DNA of 64,000 nt from Macrotis lagotis (GCF_037893015.1 NC_133666.1:565654602-565718601); one strand, 5' to 3'; shown: positions 24,030 through 35,997, counted from the stretch's first letter. Notes: a model not told the origin generated them from the sequence alone. Numbers and translations are program-made.

Positions 24030-25345
24030 CTGTTGAGGAGGATTCTGGAGAAATGGTGGAGCAAAACAGTAAACAGCCTCTCCAAAATTCTCCCACAAAT
24101 ACAATAAAAAGATTCCTTCAAAGGGAAACCTTTGAGCTACAGGAATAATTAAAAGTTGGGGTAAAGCTGTTATCCTCCTAAAACAACTTGGAAAGATCTA
24201 AGGCAAATCCAACCTTCTTGGGTGGAGGCCTGGCCAGAATGAAGTACAAACAACTCCAGGAAGACTATGATGAATCAAGAAACAAAAAGGTCCTGGGTGG
24301 GGGGCAGGTGGGAGATTAGGAAGCAGAAACTTTGATCTTTCTTACAGACAGTGTGTGGGTTGAACAGTTGAGCTGAGGAAGATTGAAAGAATCTCATTCA
24401 CTGGCTGCCAGGCACAGGTACTGACCAGATGTGGTCTAGGCTGCAGCTGTGAATGAGGAGGGATGAGCACATGCCTGGGGAGTGTGGTGACAGAGAGGTA
24501 GAGACCTTGCTGGCTGTGGGGAATCACAGGGGAATAGAATCCTTGATTTTAGTTTTGGCTTCAGGGCAAGAAGATGAGCAAAATTTCCCAGTTAGGAGAG
24601 AGACCAAAGGGAGCAAGAGCATCTGCAGCGACTTTCTGGCTAGTGACCCTAGTCATGACTCAAGGCAGACAGGAGTGTCTAAGGTTCCATTACCAGACAG
24701 TGTTTAAAAAACAATATTATATAAAACCTTAAACTGAGACATCATCCACCAAACCTTGGGACCAGAATTGGACAATGATAATAAGTCACAAAAATAAATA
24801 TAATAATAATAATAACAACAACAATGACAATCACTAAGAAAAGAGAAAGACCTCAACTGTGGATAGCTACTATGCCAACAAAGGTAAGGATTCATGTCCT
24901 GAAGAAGACAGAAAGCTAAAAAAAAAAAAAAGTACTCATACTTAAAAGAAAAATTTCCAGTGGTCACAAGCCCAAAAAGAATTCTTGGAAAAACTTGAAA
25001 AGGACTATAAAAATCAACTGAGAGAGATTGAGGAAAAATTAGGAAAAAATAAGAGCAATCCAAGAAAATCAAGAAAACTATGAAAAGATAGACAACAATT
25101 GGAAAAAAGAAATAGAAAATCTTACAGAAGAAAATAGTTCCTTAAAATTAAATTAAATTAAAATTCTTTAAAAAACTAGAATTTGGCAATGGGAATCCAA
25201 AGATATTATAGGACAAAAAAATCAAAACAAAATAAAAAAGAATGAATAAATAGAAGAGAATATACAATATCTTTATTAAAAAACTGATCTGGAAACACAT
25301 CAAGGAAAAACAACAAGAATTATTGGACTACTTGAAAAATAATGG
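24030..25345 (+). mobile_element. L1 LINE 5' half: 5' UTR and broken ORF1
   Basis: Begins near 'gaggattctggagaaatggtggagc', a L1-like GGAG..ATGG start, followed by a relatively GC-rich 5' UTR (24190-24700). A lysine/glutamate-rich coiled-coil coding segment with frameshifts follows (24960-25340), including 'KDYKNQLREIEEKLGKN'. This is the layout of L1 5' UTR plus ORF1 N-terminal half. No RRM or C-terminal ORF1 portion follows; the sequence passes into an unrelated LINE. Confidence 0.65.
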
Positions 25346-26450
25346 ACAATGTTCTTGTGCTTTTCCAGTCACCAATGGAGTGAAACAAAGCTTTTTCCTT
25401 ATTTAGTATTATGTTTTCAGCTATGTTGACAGATGTCTTCAGTAAGGAAGCATATGGCATCAAGATCAACTACTACACTTAAGATAAATTATTTAAGTTG
25501 AAAAGTCTACAGTCCAGGACTAAAGTGGAAGGGAAGTTGGTGCATGATTTTTGTTCACAGATGATTGTGCACTCAACAAAGTCTCTGATTCTGAGAAGCA
25601 AAAAAATATGATTCAATTCTCTATTTATGCTAATTTTGACCTACCAATTAACGCCAAAAAAACACAGGTACTTCACCATCCAGCAACACACCATCCATAC
25701 AAAGAAATGTCAATTACAGCAAATGGAGTAGTTTTGAATACTATGGATACTACTTGGTAGTATCCTTTCTAGGAATGTACACATTGTCAATGAGGTTGAC
25801 ACATGCATTGCCAGAGCTATCAAACTGAAGGTCTACAGAGACATTGTGCTGACCTTATTATTGAGTATCTGTGAAACCTGGAATGTATACCATTGCTATG
25901 CCAGGAAACTGAATCACTTCCAATTGAATTGTTTTGGGAAAATTCTGAGGATCACTTTACTACATAAGGTACCAGACAATCAAATCTTTCCCAAATTAAA
26001 CTGCCAAGCATTCAAACTCTATTGCAAAGAGGGCAACCCTGGTGGGCTGACCATACTGTTTGATGGTTATTTTATGTCTTCAAGGCAAATATTCCCATGG
26101 TGGTCAGAAGAAGTGATACAAGGAAACTCTGAAGGTCTCAAGGTCTTTGGAATTAATTGCACAACATGGGAGACACTGACACAAGACTGTCCAGCAAGGC
26201 ATGCCCTCATCAGAGTAGGTACTGTGCTTTATGAGCAAAGCAGAATTGAAGTAGCTCAAAAAAAATGCAAGATGCACAAATTTAGATAGTCCACCTCAAA
26301 TGTTCACATGGGCTACTTGTGCCTAATCTGTGGTAGAACATTCTGGGCCCATATTGGTGTAGCCACAGTTGAATACACTATAACTTGACTCTAATATAGT
26401 GAGGTCACTCTTGCCCTCTTTGAGATTCATTCAACAATGAATATAGTATT
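25345..26450 (+). pseudogene. C-terminal part of a non-L1 LINE reverse transcriptase
   Basis: Reads with frameshifts through a G-V-K-Q motif (25378-25390), a T-D-D-C-A-L catalytic box (25560-25575), a K-K-T-Q-V-L segment, C-E-T-W at about 25870, then 'YARKLNHFQLNCFGKILRI'. A conserved tail with 'TWETLTQDCPAR' follows near 26165, and a Cys/His-like remnant to 26350. The longest open stretch is 147 codons (25846-26289). The RT catalytic box is present but frames are interrupted by stops, so it is decayed. The CETW...ARKLNHF hallmark is found in a widespread vertebrate LINE family; I do not assign the clade. Confidence 0.75.
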
Positions 26451-27660
26451 GAAATTAATTGTTCTTTAAATGTTTATAGAATTCACTTTGAATTAATCTG
26501 GTCCTAGGTTTTTTTTTTCCTTAGGGAGCTCAATGATGACTTGTTCAATTTCTTTTTCTAAGTTAGGGTTAATTAAGTATTTAATTTTCTCTTCTGTTAT
26601 TCTGGACAGTATATATTTTTGAAAATATTCATCTATTGACAAAAAGGGGAAACAATCAATGTTGGAGAGGTTGTGGGAGGATTAGGACATTAAAACATTG
26701 TTGGTGGAGTTGTGAACTGATCCAACCATTATGGAGAAACAAAAACAATAAAACTGATCATACCCTTTGACCCAGAAGTTCTAATTCTAGGCCTATATCT
26801 AGAAGAAATCATAAAAAAAATGATAAAAGTCCCATGTGTTCTAAAATATTCATAGCAGCTCTTTATGTAGTGACAAATAATTGGAAACTGAGGAATGGCT
26901 GAACAAGTTATGGTCTATGAATATAATGGAATACTATTGTTCTATAAGAAACAACGAACTGTCAGACTCTAGAGAAGCATGGAACGAAGTACAGGAACTG
27001 ATGCTAAACAAATGGAGCAGAACCAAGAGAATATTGTACACATTAACAACAGCATTGTGAATTGATCAACTGTGATGGATGTATCTCCTCTCAGCAGTTC
27101 AGAGAGTTCAGACAACCCTAGGAGATTGTCTATGGACAATGCTATCCAGAGGAAGAAAATCAAAGCAAAACAAAGAAAAATAAAAAATCCTATAGAATCT
27201 TAATGAACACTACATTCACTTTTTAAAATTTTCTTTTATGTATTTGGTTCTATCTCATGGTTTTTTTCTTTACCCTTAATCCTAATTCTTTATACTGAAA
27301 ATGACTAATGTGTAAACATGTTAAATAAAAAGTGAATATACAATATTTACCTTACTGTTCACTACGGAGGGGAAGGAGGTGGGAAGGGAGGGTGGAAGGA
27401 AATTATGTAAGTTTAAAATGTGCATATGTACTGGGATGAATGTTGAAAAAATTTCATAACATGTAATTGGAAAAATTAAAAAAGAAAATATTCATCTATT
27501 TGCCTTAGATTGTTAGATTTATTGGAATACTATTGGGCAAAATATCTTCTAATAATTGCTTTAATTTCATCTTCATTGGTGGTGAATTTACCCTTTTCAT
27601 TTTTGATCCTGGTAATCTGGCTTTCTTAAAGACTATAGCATTCACTGACATGATTATAGA
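26443..27660 (-). mobile_element. Antisense L1 ORF2 fragment, split by a later L1
   Basis: 26443-26637 and 27501-27660 join into one antisense ORF2 piece. It aligns by eye to 46528-46790, sharing 'caattgttctttraatg...atagaattcactt' and 'ctggtcct', the reverse of the G-P-D-G-F region. The break between the two parts is an L1 3' end with its own TSD. Confidence 0.75.
26621..27500 (+). mobile_element. 5'-truncated L1 (3' end, about 0.85 kb) with perfect 17-bp TSD
   Basis: The body 26638-27483 has the marsupial L1 3' layout: 'ttggtggagttgtgaactgatccaacca', 'ccctttgacccagaagttctaattctaggc', 'ggaatggctgaacaagttatggtctatgaatataatggaatactattg', a G-rich stretch near 27366-27400 and an A-rich end. 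The TSD gaaaatattcatctatt occurs at 26621-26637 and 27484-27500 without mismatch. Confidence 0.92.
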
Positions 27661-27667
27661 GCATCAC

Positions 27668-27885
27668 TTATTCAATCATTTCCAACTCTTCATGATCTCA
27701 TTTGGAATTTTCTTGGAAAAGATACTGGAATGGTTTGCCATTTTCTTCTCCAACTTTACAGATTAGAAAACAGGCAAATAGGGTTAAGTTACTTGCCGAA
27801 GATCACAAAACTAGTAAGTGTCTCAGGTTGGAGCTGAACTAAGGTCTTCCTGAACTAAATAAGTCCAGAGCTTTACTAGAATACT
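27668..27885 (-). mobile_element. SINE with BovB/RTE-like tail, antisense
   Basis: Reverse of the tail and body: 'ttccaactcttcatgatctcatttgg', 'ttcttggaaaagatactggaatggtttgccattttcttctcc', then 'gggttaagttacttgccgaagatcacaaaactagtaagtgtc'. Confidence 0.75.
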
Positions 27886-28214
27886 GTTAATTAAAATAAC
27901 AGTTCTTTGCTTTAAGGAGAGACTTTGAGTTGTCAGAAGTGCTATGTAATTTTCTAAATGCTATTTATCCCACTCACATCTTCCTATTCAATTCTGTTCC
28001 TACATGATTATACATCAACAATATATATTCATAAGATATAGCCTGATGGACCAGCTCCATCCAACTGCATAACAATCTACATAAATTTTTCACCCACTTG
28101 ATTTTTCCTGCTTGTTAGAACAATTTAGTAAAAAAGGAAAATGTCTAATGCCTCTTATTTTAATAACTGCAGTTTTAAATGCTGGTACAAAGGGAAGCAT
28201 TTCTAAAATGACCA

Positions 28215-28625
28215 GTTTCTTTTCCTTTTCCTTTTCTTATTTTTTATTTTTATTTGTTTATTTTTATCTTTTTATTTAGTATTTTAGTTTTCCCCAGTTC
28301 CATGTAAAAACAATTTTTGACATCATTTTTAAAACTTTGAGTTTTAAATTTTTCTTCCTTTTTCCCTACCCCTTTCTTTGAGAAAGTAAGCAATTTGATA
28401 AAGGTTATAAATGTGCAAAACATTTCCATAATAGTCAAGTTGTAAAAATATATAGACATTCCCCCCGCCAAAGAAACTTCAAGAAAAATAAAGTAAGTAA
28501 AAAAGGTCTGCTTTAATCTGAATTCTGAAAAGAATCAACTCTTTCTCTGGGGATGGAGAGCATTCTTCCTTATGGGTCCCTCAGAGCTGTCTTCGGTCAT
28601 TGTATTGCTGAGAAACGCTAAGTCT
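28215..28625 (-). mobile_element. 5'-truncated L1 3' UTR, antisense
   Basis: Starts with T-rich DNA (the reversed poly(A) region), then shares with 43640-44000 the blocks 'ttttccccagttccatgtaaaaacaattttt', 'gagaaagtaagcaatttgataaaggttat', and 'tctctggggatggagagcattcttcc...tcattgtattgctgagaa'. This copy stops at about 28620. Confidence 0.7.
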
Positions 28626-29525
28626 GAAATAACCCGAGTTTCAGACACAATATTTAGCTTTTAGGCAAAACCCCAGCATAACTATAACTATTTAAATGTG
28701 CATATAAATGTCTGAAGAAAGCATTTCTAATTTTTCCCAATATGAGAGAAATTCTGGATGTACTCTATCTTTCACTGTTGCAATTGTGACACAGAAGAGT
28801 AATTATCAGTTTGGGAAGTCTACTGTAAAATAACCAAAATGATCTCACTGGAAATGATTCTCAAAGATTCCCTAATGCTTTAAAACATGAGCTATTTTTC
28901 CTTTTCTAAAAAAAAATCATTAATTTCAATTGAATGGCTGGCACATTTAAAGAAATATAATGCAAACTATAGCCCACTTAGTGGAAATAATGGAAATGTC
29001 TCAAAGCTACAGATGTGTAGACAGAAAGGGCATGGTATCCTGTATAGTTGGGGACTTATACTAAATTTCATAATCTCTTAAAAAGTTACAATAAAGGCAC
29101 CATTCAGGAAATTTCTGGAATAGCTCCATGCAAATCTGGCGTTTTGTCTAGTGGGATTAATCTCCAGGGAAAATTGCCTTCCAAACATTAAATCTGAACA
29201 GTGATATCTTCTACAGACTTGTAACCAAAGATAACATAAAGTAGCTTTCTTTTTAATTGAGTCATTTTCCCCTAACTATAAAGGATAATAGGAGTCATTC
29301 ATTAAATCATATTCACAGAATCATAGAACCTCAGAGTTGGAAAGGAGTTTGGAGTCCATAAACCAACCCATATCCGAACAATACTTCCATCTACAACACA
29401 CCCAATATATGATTATCTAGCCTTTGTTTGGAAACTTCCAGGCAGGAGGAATCTACAAAGCCTTTAATTTAATAGAACAGACTCACACAAGGAAGAAGAT
29501 CCATGCCTTTTCCTGAACTAACTAC
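28626..29525. other. Unassigned; MIR-like core at about 29315-29470
   Basis: 29318-29470 ('cagaatcatagaacctcagagttggaaaggagtttggagt') is a recognisable, old, MER/MIR-like dispersed block of mammals; the rest is unassigned. Confidence 0.45.
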
Positions 29526-29529
29526 ATCT

Positions 29530-29827
29530 GGAGGGAGTTGGCTGGCGCAGTGGAGAGAGCACTGGCCTTGGAGTTTGAATCCAGCCTCAGACACTTGCCA
29601 CTTACTAGTTCTAGGATCTTGGACAAATCACTTAACCCTAATTGCCTCTCTTCCAGAGACATCTGCAGTCATCCTGATTCTTATCTGGTCACTAGACCAA
29701 GAAGGCTCTGGAGGAGAAAGTGAGACTGGTGGCTTAGTACAACTCCCTCCCCCCCCAACTCAAATCTGATTCACATGCTTGTCATAGCATCACCTCCCTG
29801 ATGCCATAGTTTTCTTTGAGAACAGAC
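29530..29827 (+). mobile_element. Long-tailed SINE, sense, near full length
   Basis: Head 'gttggctggcgcagtggagagagcactgg', body, then the extension 'atctgcagtcatcctgattcttatctggtcactagaccaagaaggctctggaggag' and the tail 'gcttgtcatagcatcacctccctgatgccatagttttctttgagaac'. It is the best reference copy of this longer family in the window. Confidence 0.9.
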
Positions 29828-29830
29828 AAA

Positions 29831-29862
29831 TATTATTGTTATTATTATTATTATTATTGTTA

Positions 29863-29913
<51 letters not shown>
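29831..29913 (+). repeat. (ATT)n microsatellite grown from the SINE tail
   Basis: About 27 ATT units with a few GTT interruptions directly abut the SINE 3' end, as expected when a tail seeds a microsatellite. Confidence 0.95.
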
Positions 29914-29914
<1 letters not shown>

Positions 29915-30394
29915 AGCTGGAAATCCCCTGATTCTGATAAGCTGATTCACTAGTCCAGGATGCATAACTGTCCTAATGCCACAGTTTGCCCTTCTCCAGT
30001 CAACTGGCCCTGAACTCAGGATACTATGTTGAAAACTACTTTTTCAGTTCCACTATTGAAGCCCTTGTAGAGTAGGAAGGTGCAGTAGTTATGTCACCTT
30101 GCAGGATTGTAGTTTTAAAATAGAGGACCCTCTAAGCTATGAACTCCTGATTATAACTTTGAAACCCCATTTCATTCATAATTGTCTCCTCCCAGGTTAA
30201 CCTTTCTCTTAATACTTCCCCCCCTCCCTGCCTCCAACACAATCAACATTTAAAAGGGTTGAGAATATGTACTATTTCAGGCAGACCCATGACCACATTT
30301 GATGAAGGGGAAGTCTCATAGAATGAATTTGAATTATTATTATCAATGAAGTTGCCTGAAAATCATTTTTACTTCTTGGAGTTGAAATATAATA

Positions 30395-30580
30395 GGAAAA
30401 GATGTAGATTTTATGTCCAAGGATCTGGGATCAAAATCTGTCTCTGCCATTTATTATCTTGCAACTTTTGGCAAGACATTTAACCTTTGCTTCATGGTTT
30501 TCTTATCAGGAAAATTAAGGACTTTAACTTGGACTAGATCTCCTCCAAGGTTCTTTCAAGCTCTAATTCTGTAATCATAT
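30395..30580 (+). mobile_element. MIR/MON1-type SINE
   Basis: 'ctctgccatttattatcttgcaacttttggcaagacatttaacctttgcttcatggttttcttatc' and the end 'cttggactagatctcctccaaggttctttcaagctctaattctg' match the sense MON1/MIR layout well. Confidence 0.7.
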
Positions 30581-31035
30581 GAATCCAAACTGTCTTCTTG
30601 AAGGCTAATAGCTAATCCAAAAATCTATTCTAAGTTCTCATTCTTCTGGACATAGTTGTATCATCTGACCCTATTTGCTATCCCCTTTTCTTGGATCCCT
30701 GAGTTTTCTTGACACTGCTTTCTTGTGATCCTTTTTCCAACCTATTTGACCACTCTTCAGTTTCTTTTGCTAGCTCATCACCCAAATTCTGTCCCCTAAC
30801 TATTAGTGTTCCTTATAGTTCTGTCCTGGATCCTCTTCCTTTCTCATTTTCTCTCTTTCTGATCTCATCAGCCTTTATGGATTCAGTGAACACTTCTGTA
30901 CATATAACTTCCAGGTCTTCGTACCTAGCCATAGTGTGTACCTTAAACTTCAGTCCTTTCTTACTAGTTAATTGTTAGATTATCTTCAAATGAAGATCCT
31001 ACTGACAACTTGAACTCAATATCTCTCAAGCCAGG
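30581..31035 (+). mobile_element. L2-type LINE, sense fragment
   Basis: 'cttgacactgctttcttgtgatcc', 'tttcttttgctagctcatcacccaa', 'agttctgtcctggatcctcttcc', and 'tccaggtcttcgtacctagcc' match the order of the L2 ORF. Coding is broken. Confidence 0.65.
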
Positions 31036-31065
31036 AATGTGATGGTATATATTTTACAAAAACAT

Positions 31066-31148
31066 AAATTAACAAAAAAAGGATAATATGATACTTTAAA
31101 ATAGAACAAATTAACAAAAAAGGATAATATGACACTTTAAATCAGAAT
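31066..31148 (+). repeat. 42-bp tandem duplication
   Basis: Two adjacent units (31066-31107 and 31108-31148) starting aaattaacaaaaaa and containing ggataatatga and actttaaa; they differ at a few bases. Confidence 0.85.
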
Positions 31149-31162
31149 CTACATTATTATTA

Positions 31163-31316
31163 TAATTTTTGCGGTTTTTTTGCAAGGCAATGGGGTTAAG
31201 TGGCTTGCCTAAGGCCACACAGCTAGATAATTATTAAATGTCTGAGACCAGATTTGAACTCAGGTACTCCTGACTCCAGGGCCGTGCTTTATCCACTATG
31301 CCACCTAGCCACCCCT
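31163..31316 (-). mobile_element. SINE, antisense
   Basis: Short-family SINE in reverse with the standard order and end 'atgccacctagccacccc'. No clear TSD. Confidence 0.9.
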
Positions 31317-31393
31317 ATGGAATAGTTCCTTGGGAGTGAGAAGGAAAGGATATGGAAAAATATAAATGATATGAAAACAAAAGATATGCCTTG

Positions 31394-31655
31394 ATTTGTT
31401 ATTTCTGGGGTAACTAGGTGATGCAATGGATATAGTGCTAGGCCTGGGAATCAAGAATACCTGAGCTCAAACTTGACCTTAGACATTTACTAACTGTGTA
31501 ATCCTGGGCAAGTCACAACGTTAGTAGCCCCACTTTCTTCATCTATAAAATGTGTTGAAGAAGAAAATAGAAATCCACTCCTGTATCTTTGCCAAGAAAA
31601 CCCCAAATGGAACCCACATTGAATATGACTGAACAACAAGAATTTGTTATTTCTG
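31394..31655 (+). mobile_element. SINE with BovB/RTE-like tail and 14-bp TSD
   Basis: Body 31408-31641 from 'ggtaactaggtgatgcaatgg' through 'ccactcctgtatctttgccaagaaaaccccaaatgg' to 'gactgaacaacaag'. The TSD atttgttatttctg is perfect at 31394-31407 and 31642-31655. Confidence 0.9.
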
Positions 31656-31679
31656 TTATTATATCTTTCAATGAATCTC

Positions 31680-32060
31680 ATATGATTTTTATGTGTGGAT
31701 AAAAGACACTTTGTGGGAAGAAGTGATTTGAGTTTATGTCTTGCTCTACTATATCAAATACTTTTCCATAATCAATAAGTAATAAACAGAATGATGTCTT
31801 GTTTTTTAATCTATTTCAGTCAATTGTAGGATGGTATTAAATATTTTTGTGAAAGCCTACCAACTTCTTACCCTCAGGGAAGATGCCCTTAAGTAGATGA
31901 GTTTCATTAACAATTTTGTAGAGAGTATCAAATAAGCATATACATTGATGATTGTTAATGTTCTCTTAGTTCCTTTTTCTTTTTTTAAGAATTAATAAGA
32001 TATTGGATTTTTTTTTCAATCCTTTACTGTTCTTATCTTTCTTCAGAAATCTTATGACTA
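31680..32060 (-). mobile_element. RTE-type LINE RT fragment, antisense
   Basis: The reverse complement of about 31742-31790 reads 'ttacttattgattatggaaaagtatttgatatagtag', i.e. L-I-D-Y-G-K-V-F-D-I-V, the same RT motif as at about 6195-6225 on the + strand. It is broken and diverged. Confidence 0.55.
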
Positions 32061-32084
32061 ATCCCTTTCTTGACTGAATGGATC

Positions 32085-32850
32085 AATGGATGAAGGAAAA
32101 AAATTATTAAATTTTAACTATGTTCCAGGAACTATGCTCTGCATTGGGGTTGCAAATTAACAAAAACAAACAAAAAAAGAGTCAGTCCTTGTCCTTAGGG
32201 AGCTCACATTCTACAAAGTTTTGGAGTCACAAAAATAATAGATTGTTATATGATGTATTCAGTTGGCATGTCCACTTCCAAAAGTAATGGTATTATTGAT
32301 TTGATTACCATATGACAGATCAAGAAGTATAAGGGGGTAGTGAGAAATGGAATATAGTTTTGCAAAAAAGGCTGTGGGCTCCAACTAGAAGATAGGAAGA
32401 TATTGGCCTGAATGGACAATGTTATAGTTAAAAGGAATGTTGAGGTAAAGAATGACTGGAAATCTAGGATCATCAATAGATATAGTGTACAAAATGGGTT
32501 AGCTTGCACTTTCTTTGTAGGATGTCCAAAGATGAGTGCATCAACTTCCTTTGGAACTGGGGACATGAATTCTGGAAGTTCTGGATGAGAAAGTCAAAGC
32601 TCAGGTGAATCTAGTGAGAAGAGTGCTGATCAAAATGGAAAGAATAGGGATAGTAGCAGCAGCAGGATGTTAAAATGACCTGAATAGATGGTTGTATAAT
32701 TAGATGGGATCGAAAGGTGAGGTATGCTATGGTGCCTAAGATCAACAATAGACAGAAATGGACTAGTGTCCACTCAGTCACCAAACAATGCCTTACAATT
32801 TTGTCATACCTAATGCAGATATCCAAAATGTAAATTTGGTCCAAACCTGC
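32085..32850 (-). mobile_element. Probable L2 antisense fragment
   Basis: 'ctatgttccaggaactatgctctgcattgggg' and 'gtccttgtccttagggagctcacattcta' are the reversed L2/MIR 3' blocks at 32120-32215. The continuation to 32850 is purine-rich and less certain. Confidence 0.5.
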
Positions 32851-34875
32851 TACTTTTTTTGTCTGTTAGTGGCATCATATCTACCTTCCATCTAAACAAA
32901 CTAATTGCAGTGATTCCACTGTCCTTGATTTTAAAAACCACATAAAAATCACTTTGAATCTTTTCCATTTTTCTTCTGTTCATCCATTTTTGTTCTTTAA
33001 ATGGCCTCTAGGTAGACTTGTTTTACTCCCTACTACTTCTCTTTGCTTAATGTATTTGCTTAAGTACAAGTTAATATTCCATTTATTAAGCAGAAATTTT
33101 GCAGAAATATTGTCTCAGTTAATTTCTTTGATTATTCTCTGAGTTAAGTAAAATCTCACATTACCAGCAAATAGGGTCAATTTTATTTCTTCTTTTCCTA
33201 TCTAATTTCTTTCACAATTGATATTGCTAGTGGAAGGGTAGGATTTCAGTCATCCCACCTGATAGAGTTCCACATGTGGAAATACAGTTTGATTGTTTTA
33301 TATATGTGTGAACAAGGCAAGTATACCTTCCCGGGTGGGACACAAAATCTTTTCCAACTGGATGGCAGATGTGATAATACTTTGTGAAAAGTATATAAAA
33401 TCAGGGAACTAGTTCATAATCCAAGAGATAATCAAATACTTGGCATTGAGGAGGCAAGAATATCCTAGTTAGAAACTCCTAATAAGTAATTGATTTGGGA
33501 GAAGGGGGAGGGAAGAAGATAGGGTACAACAGATTCTAGTTCTCAGTTTCAATCTCCCCTCTTCCTAGCTTGGCCAGAGGTACCTTGTGAACTTCAAAGG
33601 GTCTAGAGCATTTGGACTTTTTCCTCCATGTCCCAGGAGTGTCCCTAGAATGGCTGATGATTGTGTCTACATTAGGAACCAATGACAGAATGATTGCAGT
33701 AAAGAAAGCATATTCAAGATTATAGCAAAAAAAAGAAATCATCTTGAGGATTCTAGCAAAAGGACCTAGCTTTTTGCCATATTTGTGCTCTAAGTTTGGA
33801 CTCACTTTTTGTTGCACTTTGCATGTACTTTTGAGAAAGTATGACATAGACTTTGGGGGATAATTATTAGTTTCTACTCAAGAAACTATTCCACCTTAAT
33901 AAATAATCCTTTCTAAAACCTAATTGTCTGGGTGACTAAATGATATAATCTGATGGAAAGTAAAATTGGACCTCATAAGTCATATATTGCATTAGAAAGA
34001 GACCTCCCCTTCCTCATTGTCTCCTCAGAGCTACATGAACCTTGAGGGTAAATAGTAACCAAACTAGAAGTAGGTGTTTGGGATAGTTGCCTCAAAGCAT
34101 ATGCTATATTTGGGGTCTCTGGGATAAATTTTACACCCTTTTCATTAGCAAATACTCTTGGGAAAAATTCTAAACCCAGGATTTTTGTTATTTAATAACC
34201 TGCTTTTCAAGTTTTTTTCATCTCTTGTTTCAGACTGAAGTTATACATTATGTACAGCTTGTATGTTACTTCAAAAGTCAGACTAGTGTCTTTATGAAAA
34301 TTTTGTTTGCTTTAATGATTATGTATAGTCCTATTAAATTGCCACACTATTGCTGCTAAAATATAAAATAAAAATTTTGTAAATCTTAATATACTGGTGC
34401 TAGCAATTCACCTGGAGTATATCATGATTATTCATGAGTGTACATTTTTTTTTTTGTAAAAAAATTATACGTTCAAATAGTCTTGAATGCTTGCTTTTTT
34501 TGTGAAAGGAGCACAGAGAGCTTGCTTTTTTACCTTAGAATCTTCAGGTCCAAGGGATGAAGTTTATCTGATTGTCTAGAAAGGTCAAATAATCAGCACT
34601 AAATTCTTAATTCCTCTTATGGGAATCTCACAACTCTCTGAGGGATTTTCTTAGTGTCTTCTTTAAAGTAACAAACTATCCTAGTATGGGATGAATTGGA
34701 AACATTATTTGGCTTGCCTTTGCAGTGGAAAGTATTCACTGAAAAAAAAAATAATCTGAGTGTACTTTTGGTATAGGAACATAAAGGGAATTTGCCTGAA
34801 ACTTTACGTAGAGAGAGAAATTTTGTAGAAATGAACTGTAGAATTGAACACATACATTTTGTAGTACATTAATAC
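32851..34875. other. No gene or confident repeat recognised
   Basis: A 2-kb stretch with few recognisable insertions. Frames up to 103 codons (33536-33847, minus) show no domain resemblance. It may be old unique intergenic DNA. Confidence 0.4.
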
Positions 34876-34879
34876 AGTT

Positions 34880-35090
34880 CCTAGGGCAGCTTGGTGGCAC
34901 AATAGATAGAATGTTCTGAGGCCAGATATACTCATCTTCATGAGTTCAAATCTAGATTCAGATAATTGCTGTGTGACCCTGGGCAAATCTCTTTTACTCT
35001 ATTTACCCAAGTTTCCTCTTCTATAAATTGGACTAAAGAAGAAAATGGCAAACCAGTCCAGTGTCTTGGCTCAGAAAACTTTATCTGTTT
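34880..35090 (+). mobile_element. SINE with BovB/RTE-like tail
   Basis: 'ctagggcagcttggtggcacaatagatagaatg' head, 'gtgtgaccctgggcaaatctctttta' core, and the tail beginning 'gaagaaaatggcaaaccagtccagtgtcttggc'. Confidence 0.75.
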
Positions 35091-35519
35091 TGACTCTCCC
35101 TGAGAGAGGTATCAAGAATATAAAATGGAGAGAATTTTATAAGATTCATTCTTTTCCTATTTTTTTCTCACTTTATGTAATAATAGAATCAATGATTCTT
35201 GCTTGTTTGATAAGAATTCACTGGTAAAAATTGGATTTTTCCTTTGGAAACCCTTTTATGTTGTGATAAATCTCTTTTTCTGAGATTGGGTAAAGTCCCC
35301 TATTTCTTTCTTGGTTGATCTGAGCATATTATAATTTTGTAAATATTTATCCATTTTATTTAGATGATGAGTTTTGAGGATATATAATTGAGCCAAATAG
35401 TATATAATGATTTCTTTAAATTCTTCTTTGCTGTAAACTCACCTTTTTCATTTTTGATGCTGGTAATTTAGTTTTCCTCTTTTTTTTAATAAATGAATTT
35501 AGTTATTTGTTTAACTGTT

Positions 35520-35995
35520 TATTTCCATGATTGTGATGGAATACTATTATGCTAGAAGAAATGATGAGCAAGATACATCCAGAAAAACATGAAAAGATTT
35601 ATGTAAATTGATGCAAAGTGAAATACACTGTGTACAAAGTAAGAGCAATATTGTAAGATGATCAGCTCTGAATGCCTTAGTTATTCTCAGCAATATAATA
35701 TTCCTCTGAAGGACTTTTGATGAAAAATGCTATCCATCCCCAAAGAAGGTACTGATGATATCTGAATGTAGATTGAAGCATACATTTTTTATTTTCTTTA
35801 TTTTTCTTAATTTTTTTGGTCTTTTTTTTCCACAGCATGACAAATATGGAAATATTTTGCAAGACTACACATATTTAACCTATATTGAATTACTTGCCTT
35901 CTCAATGATAGAGTTGGGAAGAAAGGGGGAAAGAGAAAATTTGAAACTCAAGAATTTTTAAATAAATGTTTAAAAGTATTTTTACATGTAACTAG
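35520..35995 (+). mobile_element. Sense L1 3' end fragment
   Basis: Same layout as the L1 end at 27.0-27.48 kb: 'tgatggaatactattatgctagaagaaatgatgagca', 'tgcaaagtgaaatacactgtgtacaaag', and 'gagttgggaagaaagggggaaag' before an A-rich end. 5'-truncated. Confidence 0.65.
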
Positions 35996-35997
35996 GG

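Noticed and set aside
24704..25072. 122-codon minus-strand frame with aromatic and hydrophobic stretches
   Set aside because: Antisense of an L1 ORF1 coiled coil and AAT/CAA repeats.
33536..33847. 103-codon minus-strand frame
   Set aside because: No domain, no splice sites of note, ordinary AT-rich composition.
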